From: JBMYYE01 sp049609065
GTDB lineage: Bacteria > Pseudomonadota > Alphaproteobacteria > Rhodobacterales > Rhodobacteraceae
DNA: 32,232 nucleotides
Assembly: GCA_049609065.1 (NCBI GenBank)
Contig: JBMYYE010000013.1
Coordinates: 1-32,232, forward strand
Direction: 5' to 3'
Notes under the pieces: model-generated
Told to the model about the DNA's origin: nothing
Database searches by the model: none
What the model saw: the letters and a program-made list of their open reading frames with translations, nothing else
In this document: positions 1 to 7,524 of the stretch, one piece after another
How positions within the stretch are numbered: position 1 is the stretch's first letter
Layout: every line of letters begins with the position of its first letter
Made by a program: the position numbers and the translations under genes

Positions 1-1623
1 TCATTGCCATCACCACCTTGGATTTGGTCATTCCCCGTGCCACCATCAATCGTGTCGTTTCCCGCGCCGCCATCAATCGTATCATCACCGGCATTGCCTT
101 CAACGACATCGTCGCCAGCGCCAGCATTAATAAAGTCGTTATAGCCAAGATCCGGACCGGTCGCCAAAATAGACACGTTGTCCAGAAACCCATCGGTGCT
201 TGATGTTCTTGAGCTGTCGACATTGGTGACCCGGATCGTGTTGCCGCCCGTAAGCGGCGTAAAGGTGAAATTCACATTCGTGGTGCTTTCATTGAAAGCC
301 GTCGCTTCTTCAAACGCAATGACATCGCCATTGGCGTCCAGTATCTCGATTCTAAACGTATGCGTAGCGTTCGCGGGTCCGTCTTCGGACAGATCCAAGC
401 TTACGGTATGTTCAACCCCTGCCGTGGTTGTAAATGCTTGCTCAACTGCGTCGCCTACGGGCGTAGTTCCGTTGTTGAAAACGACTTGGCCAGTACCATC
501 GATAATCGGAGAATTACCGTCACCGTTGGCATCGATTGCTGACCATGCTGTCAGGCCATTGGAAAAATCACCGTTTGTAATCAGCTCTGTACGATCTACA
601 ACCGGGTTATCGTTATCGTCGCCAGTGATCGTATCATTGCCGCCCCCCCACAAGCGTGTCACTGCCAGCGCCACCGTCAATCTGATCATTCCCAGCACCG
701 CCATCGATCACATTCTCACGGAAACCCCCTGTGAGCGTGTCATCAAATGCGGATCCGGTCAGGTTTTCGAAATTCTCAAGCGTGTCCCCTTCGGCATGGC
801 CGCCGATGCCAGTGCCGGTCAACAGATCGACATTTACCGCTGCGTCCGAATTTACATAACTGGCGGTGTCGACATCAGCACCACCATCCATAATGTCCGC
901 CCCAGCGCCGCCTTCGATGGTGTCGTCGCCACCATTGCTCAGGATGATATCAATATCGCCATCCGCACCGTCAATGATATCGCCGCCGCCGTCCGTGGCC
1001 TGACCGGAATCGTCATACCCGATGCCCATGTTTTCGCCAGTGTCTTCGCCATCAATAATGCCCTACTCAACAAGCTCGGAAGCGGCGACTGTGCCATAGC
1101 CCCCCCAATCCGTCGATCGATAGGTATTTCCCGGCACAAGTGGTTTGGGCGCGATAAGAAATCTAATGTAATCTCCATCAGGAGTAATGACTTCGCCGGC
1201 GAAAGACCAAAAGTCATCGATGTAGTTGCCGTTCTCGTCGTATTCTTCGAATCTGTGCTCAGACAGTGTACGGATGACTGATCCGGCCGGAGCTGTGATG
1301 CCGTATTGTGAAAAATAGGTATCGTTGGCAAGCGTCTGTCCGTTCGGGGTGCCCCCCTGGCTATCGCTATCATTGAGCGCCAAGGCCGGGTCCATCAGGA
1401 CGCTTTCCAGTATCGGATCGGTATCCGGACCAACAGCAGAGTTGTTTCCAACTGCGGCAAGGCCAGGGGTGTTGGTATTTGGGGTATCGTTCACCGTAAC
1501 AGTCGGAACTTCACCCGCGCCAGGGTTGAAGATGCCCTCCCAGCCGGTGCGGTATATGACAGGGCCCGACGACAAGACATCGAAGGCATCGGACGTGATG
1601 ATTGTAAAGCTATATACAGCCAT
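1..1623 (-). pseudogene. RTX-type calcium-binding exoprotein, interrupted and cut by the window edge
   Basis: The start codon at 1623 follows a CAGGAG ribosome-binding site. About 186 codons of non-repetitive N-terminal domain (MAVYSFTIITSDAFDV...) end at a TAG at 1063-1065. The same frame continues after the stop as GIIDGEDTGENMGIGYDD and then glycine/aspartate nonapeptide RTX repeats (GGDDTIEGGAGADIMDGG), so the stop splits one coding sequence. A second lesion lies in a G7 run (plus-strand C7, 643-649): as written the frame stops at 634, but removing one G gives an open frame to base 1. That frame reads GGGNDTITGDDNDNPVVD, then a jelly-roll-like domain (NGDFSNGLTAW to GFLDNVSI), then more RTX repeats (DDTIDGGAGNDTIDGG). 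RTX repeats bind calcium outside the cell after type I secretion; the C-terminal secretion signal would lie beyond the window. It may be a decayed gene or carry sequencing errors. RTX identity is firm; the cause of the breaks is open. Confidence 0.8.
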
Positions 1624-1624
1624 T

Positions 1625-1999
1625 TCAAACGGCTCCTGTAATAATACTAGTTAATTTTTCGCGAGTGGGTTGAGGCATGAATTGTTGGGCGGGCATAGTT
1701 CGCCCCTGCTCATGCAGCCTATACGTCAGCTCTGACGGTGGAACGGACCCTGCCATGATCGAGAAATGACTGTGCGGGTGGTATTCGTCGCCTAGGTCAC
1801 TGGTGTCACCACGCTGATCGACCTCACCTAACAATTTGGACGCTGGTTGACATAACTCAATCTGGTCAAAGGTGATCGATGCCAAGGTTCCACCGTGTCC
1901 GGTGCTGTCATCCCTTGTCAACGTTTCGCCAGCGGAAAACGGTCCCATTAGATCCGAGGTGCTGTTGACCAACACATCCTCGTGTATTCCTGATGCCAT
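1625..1999 (-). CDS. hypothetical protein upstream of the RTX gene
   Basis: This is a 124-codon ORF with no family I recognise. It starts at 1999 after an AGGAAG-like ribosome-binding site, and its TGA is separated from the RTX start codon by one base, which suggests translational coupling. The first half (SAGETLTRDDSTGHGGTLASITFDQIEL) looks like soluble, possibly exported protein. The second half is rich in Pro, Gln and His and looks less protein-like. No signal peptide or membrane segment is seen. It could be a fragment of an upstream domain of the RTX protein or a spurious frame; the tight spacing and ribosome-binding site are the only arguments for it. Confidence 0.4.
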   Translation of the reverse strand: MASGIHEDVLVNSTSDLMGPFSAGETLTRDDSTGHGGTLASITFDQIELCQPASKLLGEVDQRGDTSDLGDEYHPHSHFSIMAGSVPPSELTYRLHEQGRTMPAQQFMPQPTREKLTSIITGAV

Positions 2000-2000
2000 A

Positions 2001-2210
2001 TCAAATGCTTCCTACATGTATCTGTGACGGCGTGGTCCAGCGGCCGAGCTCAACAATCAAATTGCCACCGAAGGCCCAGAGCGTGATGATCCCCAAGGGA
2101 AAATCAGCCATTGGTTCAGGGCGAAGAAAAAATCTAAAAAATGTGTTCACCAGCGAGGTGCCAGAAGCTGGCCTACGACCATGAACCCAAAGGCCCCCTA
2201 GCCTGGACAT
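2001..2210 (-). CDS. possible small hypothetical protein
   Basis: This is a 69-codon ORF whose TGA lies one base before the ATG of the next ORF (1999), the same arrangement seen between that ORF and the RTX gene. The middle (FPLGIITLWAFGGNLIVEL) is hydrophobic and could be a single membrane segment. There is no good ribosome-binding site before the ATG at 2210, and a shorter form from the ATG at 2110 is equally possible. No family is recognised. It is listed because of the back-to-back spacing only. Confidence 0.2.
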   Translation of the reverse strand: MSRLGGLWVHGRRPASGTSLVNTFFRFFLRPEPMADFPLGIITLWAFGGNLIVELGRWTTPSQIHVGSI

Positions 2211-2734
2211 CCCAAACCGACATTACGGCCCAACAGGTCACCAACCGTGGGCGGCCCAACCTGATATCTACTGCGACCACGCACTTTCGAGACCAATAAA
2301 CCAATCACTTTGCTCACCCACAAAGCGGCCGTCGATCACTGCTCACTACCATTCTCTCCCACCCTAGAGGTTCACCCTGTACCGCAATGGCCATGATGTG
2401 GAGTTTAGAATAATCCAGCTTTTGAGAGTGCATCGGCGAAATCGTAAAAATTACGGTAAATTACGGGGTTTTGTGTCAAGTTGCGCCCCTTGTGTCAGAT
2501 TTCATTTTCAGACCATGAAACAATCTGTTAGATTTTTTATTTATTGTTTATGTATACTTAATGAGTATTGCATCGGATTCTGGTGAGAGGATTAGGTTTT
2601 CGCCACAAATCCATGTCGGAAGTTGCGCCAGTATTTTTGGTGCCAATTTAGTGTGAACGAGTTTAGTTGGAGTGTGAATTTCGCATATCGGCTTGAAAAC
2701 AGAAAAACATTCATAGCCAAGCGAACAGTGATCT
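2211..2734. other. intergenic region upstream of the AraC-type gene
   Basis: About 520 bases without a convincing gene; the short ORFs here lack ribosome-binding sites and protein-like composition. The right half is AT-rich and should hold the promoter of the AraC-type gene at 2735. It contains short direct repeats: ATTACGG twice near 2450-2465, and TTGTGTCA at 2471-2478 and 2490-2497. Confidence 0.5.
2471..2497. promoter_or_regulatory. direct repeat TTGTGTCA x2, possible operator
   Basis: Two identical 8-bp copies of TTGTGTCA start 19 bp apart (2471 and 2490), about 240 bp upstream of the AraC-type gene. AraC-family proteins often bind direct repeats on one face of the helix, so self-regulation is possible. 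The match is short and its function is inference. Confidence 0.25.
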
Positions 2735-3715
2735 ATGGACCCGTCTTGGAATAACATAAAACTGCCCGGACATCTGAGAAATCAGTTCCGTGAGCAATTC
2801 GAGCAACTGGCGTCCGACCATTTGCTCCCAGTTGATGATCAGCACAGCGAAGTTACTGTGCCAGACATCTTCAAGGCATTTGATCTTGCTGACAAACATA
2901 TTGGCCTGCACTGGCCATTTCTTGCGCCAAACCTTTGGAAATATGGATCGCATATCCTGTTCTCAGCGTATTTTGAAACCTCGGGTACCATTGCAGATGC
3001 GATGCGGGGGCTGCTGAGCACATCAACGGCACTCTATCCCGTTTTCTCGGCCACCCCTGAAATGACACCCACTGGGTTGTTGATGCGAAGCCGCCCGACC
3101 TATCCAATGGATCCACGTCATTGGGAAATTTTTCAAACTCTATCCTTGTTGACCCAGACCGCAATGTTAAAGAAATTCGCCCCGGACGAGACCAAAGGCA
3201 TGGTCTACAATTTTGTAGCACCTGAGAATGCGTTTTCGGAGACGCTCAGAGGTGTAGCAACCTGCAAGGTCAACTTTGGTGTTCCGCTTGAGGGGCTGTA
3301 TCACGAATACCCTCTTGAGCTTCTGCAAAAGAAGATTAGCCACAAACAAATCGCACTGAACAAAGTTCTTTATGCCGAGCTTGAACGTCAAACTGCCCTG
3401 CCGATACCCGAAGACAACCTTTTCAACGATCTGAATAAGGGCATTTATGCACGTTTTCCTGAGCTCATGCCCGCCGAAGATGCTGCGCAGTTCTTAAAAA
3501 TGTCTCGCAGTACGTTTCAGCGTATGCTCAAACGTCGTGGAGTGCGCTATACGGATATACTAAACGCATTGCGGCGGGAATATATCCTAATCTACTTATC
3601 AAAAGCGGATCCCGGGGGGGGGCACCACATTGCCCTTGGATTTAAGACGCCGCGCGCGCTCAGAGATTACTGCAGAACTCATTTTGGTGCACCGCTGACC
3701 AAATTACTGAGCTGA
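2735..3715 (+). CDS. AraC-family transcriptional regulator
   Basis: A 326-residue protein with the usual length and layout of AraC regulators of the type with an arabinose-binding-like N-terminal domain (about residues 20-200) and a C-terminal double helix-turn-helix (about 235-326). HTH1 is clear at 246-266 (AEDAAQFLKMSRSTFQRMLK), matching the family pattern of a helix followed by MSxRTLQRxLK. The second HTH (about 291-315, IALGFKTPRALRDYCRTHFG) keeps the GF and FG landmarks but is about two residues shorter than usual, just after a Gly-Gly-Gly stretch encoded by a run of nine G (3614-3622). It stands alone, convergent with the XRE gene at 3805-4263, so its targets cannot be told from context. 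The start at 2735 lacks a strong ribosome-binding site. Ligand unknown. Confidence 0.85.
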   Translation: MDPSWNNIKLPGHLRNQFREQFEQLASDHLLPVDDQHSEVTVPDIFKAFDLADKHIGLHWPFLAPNLWKYGSHILFSAYFETSGTIADAMRGLLSTSTALYPVFSATPEMTPTGLLMRSRPTYPMDPRHWEIFQTLSLLTQTAMLKKFAPDETKGMVYNFVAPENAFSETLRGVATCKVNFGVPLEGLYHEYPLELLQKKISHKQIALNKVLYAELERQTALPIPEDNLFNDLNKGIYARFPELMPAEDAAQFLKMSRSTFQRMLKRRGVRYTDILNALRREYILIYLSKADPGGGHHIALGFKTPRALRDYCRTHFGAPLTKLLS

Positions 3716-3740
3716 TTTTTCGTAGGGGTATGCAAGCTCT

Positions 3741-3758
3741 AACTCAGCTCGGTGAGTT
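3741..3758. terminator. short hairpin between convergent genes, possible weak terminator
   Basis: AACTCA (3741-3746) and TGAGTT (3753-3758) form a perfect 6-bp stem with a 6-base loop, 26 bases after the AraC stop and before the 3' end of the convergent XRE gene. Only a loose T-rich stretch (ATTTTG) follows, so termination would be weak. Confidence 0.3.
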
Positions 3759-3804
3759 GCCAATTTTGTATTTGCAGCGCGGTGGTTGAACGGTGAATTT
3801 TCGC

Positions 3805-4263
3805 TCACCCGAGGTCAGCTTTGATATAAAGTACTGGGGGAACTCTATATGCAGTGAACGTCCAGCCCGCCCTTGTCTCCAACACGCACCTCACAGGTCC
3901 CCCAAGCTCAGCCCCTGAGATATCTTTGAAAAGCTTAGTACCTTCACAACCAAGAGCTCTCACAATGTGCACAAATTCGACGACGCCTCCCCGTCGCTCC
4001 CCGTTTTCGTATTTTGCGACAAATGATTGAGATCGAACTAAAAGTGCGGCTAGTTCGGTTTGGGTTAGATCCGCGCGCAAGCGTGCAGCTTTACCCCCAC
4101 TCAAAATACGCATACCACATAGGATCAGAGCAAACGCCAAAGTCGTGTGACGTTCAACCGTCCTGCGCTCATGCGCGGCTTTGAAAAACCCGCTACCCCT
4201 ACCTTTCATCGCAAGCGCCTTTTCTAAGACACGCGCCCATTCGGGTTTTGCTTGCAAAGTCAT
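3805..4263 (-). CDS. XRE-family helix-turn-helix regulator
   Basis: A 152-residue protein with an XRE/Cro-type HTH at about residues 58-115 (LTQTELAALLVRSQSFVAKYENGERR, split around Gln68-Val76). The SQSFVAKYENGERR segment matches the recognition helix and following turn typical of small XRE regulators. The first 50 residues are basic and unassigned; an internal ATG at 4113 would leave a compact 102-residue HTH protein, so the start is uncertain. It lies downstream of the phospholipase-lipoprotein pair on the same strand across a 129-bp gap that holds an 8-bp inverted repeat, suggesting its own promoter and possible autoregulation. The tail after residue 120 has no assignable function. Confidence 0.75.
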   Translation of the reverse strand: MTLQAKPEWARVLEKALAMKGRGSGFFKAAHERRTVERHTTLAFALILCGMRILSGGKAARLRADLTQTELAALLVRSQSFVAKYENGERRGGVVEFVHIVRALGCEGTKLFKDISGAELGGPVRCVLETRAGWTFTAYRVPPVLYIKADLG

Positions 4264-4290
4264 ACGATTGGGACAACACCTGAGAGTACA

Positions 4291-4321
4291 CTTCTATGAG
4301 GAAGCCACACATCCATAGAAG
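4291..4321. promoter_or_regulatory. inverted repeat upstream of the XRE gene, candidate operator
   Basis: CTTCTATG (4291-4298) and CATAGAAG (4314-4321) are perfect inverted copies separated by 15 bases, lying 28-58 bases upstream of the XRE start codon. The position suits a repressor site for the XRE protein, which would bind as a dimer. A transcript hairpin ending the upstream lipoprotein gene is the alternative, but no T run follows on the minus strand. Confidence 0.4.
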
Positions 4322-4392
4322 AACCTCTGAGCGGTACAGACGCTAACTTAGAAGTCCGTATGTTTTTTACAATCCGATTTAGTCACCCCTTA

Positions 4393-4980
4393 TTAGCAAG
4401 GGCGGCCCTCTTCATCTAAATTGTGGCTATCGCATTTCTGTGAAGTGGCGTTTTCAGCCTCTACAGGCTCCTCACGAGGGGCCTGCGGGATGTCAGAAGG
4501 ACCCGCCGAAAGCCCCCTCACGCGCGTAAATTGCCCCTTTTTCGCATCCCGCATCATTTTCTCCGCCAATGCCAAAAAATCATCATAGACTTTTTTTGCC
4601 TGCGCAGGATTCGCATTATAATTTGCATTAAACTCACATGCCCGATATGTCAGCTCTCTCAAAATCAAGACGGCAGGATCACGACCGCCCAACGACAACG
4701 CACCTTGCCCGGATTCGCCCGCTACACTCTCTCCGGAGACTTTATTAGAAGCCCCTAGAGAAAAACCGCTCTTCTCAGTTTCCGCGAAATCCGCTTCTCT
4801 CGGCGCACAATACAATTCCTGACTGCCAGGGTTTTTGATGAGAGAGGCTTTAATACCTGGGCGCGTTTGTATGGTTGCAAGCCCAGACCTTTCAATAAGC
4901 TGAGTATGATTTTCAATCCCGCTACAAGCACCGAGAACAAGCATACCCAGCAACAAATGGGTTTTATTCAAAAGAACCAT
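4393..4980 (-). CDS. small lipoprotein, partner of the phospholipase-lectin protein
   Basis: A 195-residue protein starting with a lipoprotein signal: a hydrophobic stretch (LLLGMLVLGAC) with lipobox L16-G17-A18-C19, so Cys19 would be lipidated after cleavage. The central part (ALSLGGRDPAVLILRELTYR, about 95-115, then ACEFNANYNANPAQ) looks like a conserved folded domain; I have the impression it recurs in other proteobacterial lipoproteins but cannot name a family. The C-terminal 40 residues are Pro/Glu-rich with two cysteines. Its ATG directly follows the TAA of the phospholipase-like gene with no gap, so the two are co-translated. That pairing suggests an envelope-anchored partner, perhaps an immunity or tethering factor. 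This role is inference. Confidence 0.7.
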   Translation of the reverse strand: MVLLNKTHLLLGMLVLGACSGIENHTQLIERSGLATIQTRPGIKASLIKNPGSQELYCAPREADFAETEKSGFSLGASNKVSGESVAGESGQGALSLGGRDPAVLILRELTYRACEFNANYNANPAQAKKVYDDFLALAEKMMRDAKKGQFTRVRGLSAGPSDIPQAPREEPVEAENATSQKCDSHNLDEEGRPC

Positions 4981-6039
4981 TTAGGTTTTACTCCTTGGAA
5001 AGACAAGCCATGCCTCTGACGCAGATCCATCGCAGTCTGCCGAATAGATGAATGTTTTCGAACCGCTCTTTTTTTGTTCAGATTTCAGGCATTGCTCGGT
5101 TCGTTTGTTTTTCAACCGACCATTGCTCAGGATTTCAAACATTTGCGCATCCAGTCCGGCAGAACATTCAGAGAGATTTATATATCCCGTCCGTCCCCCG
5201 CCCGTTTTATGATCGCTGTTCAGGCAGTACCCATTTTTGTCACTCTGAATTTGATAATATGTATTATAAGCAGGGTCATTGTGATATTTATTCCATCGCT
5301 TATCACCATAGTTGGTCCAGGTAGAATAGTGATGGAAACTCCAACTTTGATATGCAGTTTGATTGCACTCCCAAAGTTCCGCAGTATGGTGTTTGCCTTC
5401 AACAAAATCCAGACAGCTAGACGAATATCTTGCACTTCTTAATGGAATATGTGCACCAGGGTCTGCATATAAAGCCTCTGCTTTACAATGTTTCTGTCCC
5501 CATTGTTGCCCCGCATGATGATCACCGAAAGCCATAACAGGATTTGTAATTGCTTTAATAATGAATGATCCAGAAAACTCTTTCTTGATGGCCTGCAAAT
5601 TGTCTTGCAGCTCAAAATCACATTGAACTTTAAAGGTACCCGCTGTCGAATAGCATAAATCATGGGCATTGCAGGCGCCGGTCATTAACTTCAGATCTCT
5701 CTCACTAAACAACTTCCGAACATCTTTTGGGATACTACACCCATCGATGCGGGTTTTTGCACATTCTGCGCCAACGACCGAAGGAAGAGGCCAATGCTTG
5801 GTGCCACTTAGCTTTTTGCAGCCTGCATCAGTAAACGCCTTTTTTATATCCCCTGTATGATATTTATTCGTATGATAAGCGACGCTCGCATAGTCTCTTA
5901 CATTTTTATAATTTACGGCGGGCCCGTTCCCCGCACCAGTATCATATACGCCGACCCTCTCGATTGTATCATCACAATCGGCCATGACGTGTGATGAGAA
6001 CAAAATGGCGGCTACCGTCAGTGCTACTGTGCGTATCAT
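4981..6039 (-). CDS. secreted phospholipase A2-like protein with ricin-type lectin domain
   Basis: A 352-residue secreted protein. Residues 1-20 are a signal peptide (cleavage after VMA). Residues 100-150 carry a secreted phospholipase A2 signature: a Cys-rich run with G121-A-C-N-A-H126-D127-L-C-Y130, where His126-Asp127 match the catalytic His and calcium-binding Asp of the sPLA2 fold, and C140-D141 follow at the place of the conserved Cys-Asp pair. Residues about 200-348 look like a ricin B-type beta-trefoil lectin: repeated SxxCLD/CLN/CLK segments (C209, C272, C317) and QxW-like ends (Q231-S-W233; AW near 343). The predicted role is an exported enzyme that cleaves phospholipid acyl esters, with a sugar-binding module for targeting. 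The ribosome-binding site is AGGATG. It is co-translated with the lipoprotein gene downstream. A degraded catalytic site cannot be ruled out, but the core HD-CY motif is intact. Confidence 0.75.
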   Translation of the reverse strand: MIRTVALTVAAILFSSHVMADCDDTIERVGVYDTGAGNGPAVNYKNVRDYASVAYHTNKYHTGDIKKAFTDAGCKKLSGTKHWPLPSVVGAECAKTRIDGCSIPKDVRKLFSERDLKLMTGACNAHDLCYSTAGTFKVQCDFELQDNLQAIKKEFSGSFIIKAITNPVMAFGDHHAGQQWGQKHCKAEALYADPGAHIPLRSARYSSSCLDFVEGKHHTAELWECNQTAYQSWSFHHYSTWTNYGDKRWNKYHNDPAYNTYYQIQSDKNGYCLNSDHKTGGGRTGYINLSECSAGLDAQMFEILSNGRLKNKRTEQCLKSEQKKSGSKTFIYSADCDGSASEAWLVFPRSKT

Positions 6040-6436
6040 AAAGACATCCTAATCGTTTCAAACCATACTAGATTATCCAAAGACCCATTTCGCAGTTAGA
6101 ACTTCGGACAATTTTATTTCACTCTTTTTAATCGAAACTAAATCCATTGATTTCAGATCTGAACAGACCAGAAAAGATAATACCGATTGATAAACAAAGA
6201 GTTGTGCGAAACAGCCTGCTCTTAAGAGGGCCAACTTCACAACGGTTTTGGAGTGAAAAACGTAGAAAAGGAGTGAGCAACGCTGATGTCCGGTAGAAAC
6301 AAATAAAATAACGCAGGCACTACGCCACAATTGCCCAACAAAGGACAGACGAACATCTAATTATAATAAATAATCAGTTAAAATAGAATTTTTCCCATTC
6401 ACATATGTCTTCATATTGGATTGAGAACCAAGCCAG
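6040..6436. other. AT-rich intergenic region upstream of the phospholipase-lectin gene
   Basis: Almost 400 AT-rich bases between two minus-strand genes. It must contain the promoter for the phospholipase-lipoprotein pair. An 85-codon minus-strand ORF (6073-6330) has no ribosome-binding site and an unconvincing composition, and I do not call it. I see no strong palindrome or terminator. Confidence 0.5.
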
Positions 6437-7264
6437 TCATTTGAGCTTTCCATTTTCCAGGATACCTCGCACGGCATCAACAGCAGACCGGCTAACTGGT
6501 AGCAATGTGCCAGATTTGTCCTTGATTTTTGGATTGCCATTTTCTGAAAATAGGCTGTGAATATGATCCTTTGAAACCCAATGTGATCGATGAATGCGAA
6601 TGCCGTCTTTATGAGGCACCAACTTTTCAGCCTCTGTTAGAGCCATCCGTAGATGCGATGTCCCTTTATCCGTGACAACATGAATATATTGGTTGTCGGC
6701 TTCCACCCTAAGAACAAGACCACGCTTTTCTGACGGCAGCAGACTACTTAATCCACAAAAATGCTCAGGGCTTGGCATCCATAGTGGAAAATACTCAGGA
6801 CTGTCAGTAAAAGTCCTGAGTATTGCATCCTTGAACAATAACATGGTGAGTGTAACAGCCAGCACCACGTTTATCATAATCAGCCCAAAATACAAAAAAA
6901 CCTCAGATAACTCGAATGTTGGTGAAAACGTAAAAACCAGTGCAGAAGCCATTAAAAAGGAGACTGGAACATAAAACAGCAATTCTGTCCAAAGCCACGG
7001 AATATTTCGACTTAAACCCCAGTGTAGCGCCCATGGTAAACAAAAATATGTCAGCAACAAAAAATAGAGTGTAGACACGGAATTCGTCATTAATCTAGCC
7101 GCAAAATCCAAGTGGAATAAATACTGCCCAGGCGTTAGAAGACTGATAAAAAACAATAAAGTTGCAGTTGCGATTATACAGGTTTTGCTCAACAAGAGCG
7201 TGCGTAGCTCTTTCGAAATCATTTTATAAGATTTGATATCATGACGCATTTTTAAAAAACCCAC
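6437..7264 (-). CDS. membrane-anchored LytTR-family regulator
   Basis: A 275-residue protein with four predicted membrane segments (about 27-44, 62-80, 92-112, 121-143) followed by a LytTR DNA-binding domain at about 180-271. LytTR landmarks are LRVEADNQYIHVVT (185-198), IRIHRSHWVSKDHI (222-235) and LPVSRS (255-260), matching the beta-strand and basic segments of this family. There is no response-regulator receiver domain; instead the membrane part replaces it, as in many alphaproteobacterial LytTR proteins. It would sense a membrane or envelope signal and control transcription from the membrane. It lies upstream of, and on the same strand as, the phospholipase-lectin gene 400 bp away, so regulation of that gene is plausible but unproven. 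Confidence 0.85.
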   Translation of the reverse strand: MGFLKMRHDIKSYKMISKELRTLLLSKTCIIATATLLFFISLLTPGQYLFHLDFAARLMTNSVSTLYFLLLTYFCLPWALHWGLSRNIPWLWTELLFYVPVSFLMASALVFTFSPTFELSEVFLYFGLIMINVVLAVTLTMLLFKDAILRTFTDSPEYFPLWMPSPEHFCGLSSLLPSEKRGLVLRVEADNQYIHVVTDKGTSHLRMALTEAEKLVPHKDGIRIHRSHWVSKDHIHSLFSENGNPKIKDKSGTLLPVSRSAVDAVRGILENGKLK

Positions 7265-7331
7265 TCATCTCCCAGGCATCCCACCCTCTATTTGCTACGT
7301 CTACGGATGCAGATTACCGGCCTGCTATTAT

Positions 7332-7448
7332 GAGAAAAAATTGAAACACGTTGATATCCCCGAGCTTACGGACACAATTAATCATCTGAAAGACATCGCG
7401 AAGTTTGTTCAATCGAAAGGCACTGGTCTGCGAGCTGTTGTCGACTAA
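7332..7448 (+). pseudogene. possible gene remnant
   Basis: A short open stretch ends in TAA at 7446-7448 and reads EKKLKHVDIPELTDTI, then NHLKDIAKFVQSKGTGLR. It is charged, helical and protein-like, unlike the surrounding frames. There is no ATG start in frame nearby; a TTG at 7341 is the only start option. It could be the C-terminal remnant of a deleted gene or a very small gene. No family is recognised. Confidence 0.2.
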
Positions 7449-7524
7449 CATACAGCCTTATAATGACACAACCAAGTGATAAATTTTCTTAAGCTTACTG
7501 GAAAATCCGCTGTATTCGGATATT

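Noticed and set aside
178..1281. 367-codon plus-strand ORF
   Set aside because: It is the antisense shadow of the RTX repeats on the minus strand; the repeats keep the opposite strand open. The minus-strand translation is clearly RTX.
939..1373. 144-codon minus-strand ORF as a frameshifted part of the RTX protein
   Set aside because: Its translation (Arg/Pro-rich) is not protein-like, and the frame with RTX sequence is continuous apart from the TAG, so no shift at the C7 run (1100-1106) is needed.
6073..6330. 85-codon minus-strand ORF
   Set aside because: No ribosome-binding site, odd Cys/Phe-rich composition, and it lies in an AT-rich promoter region.
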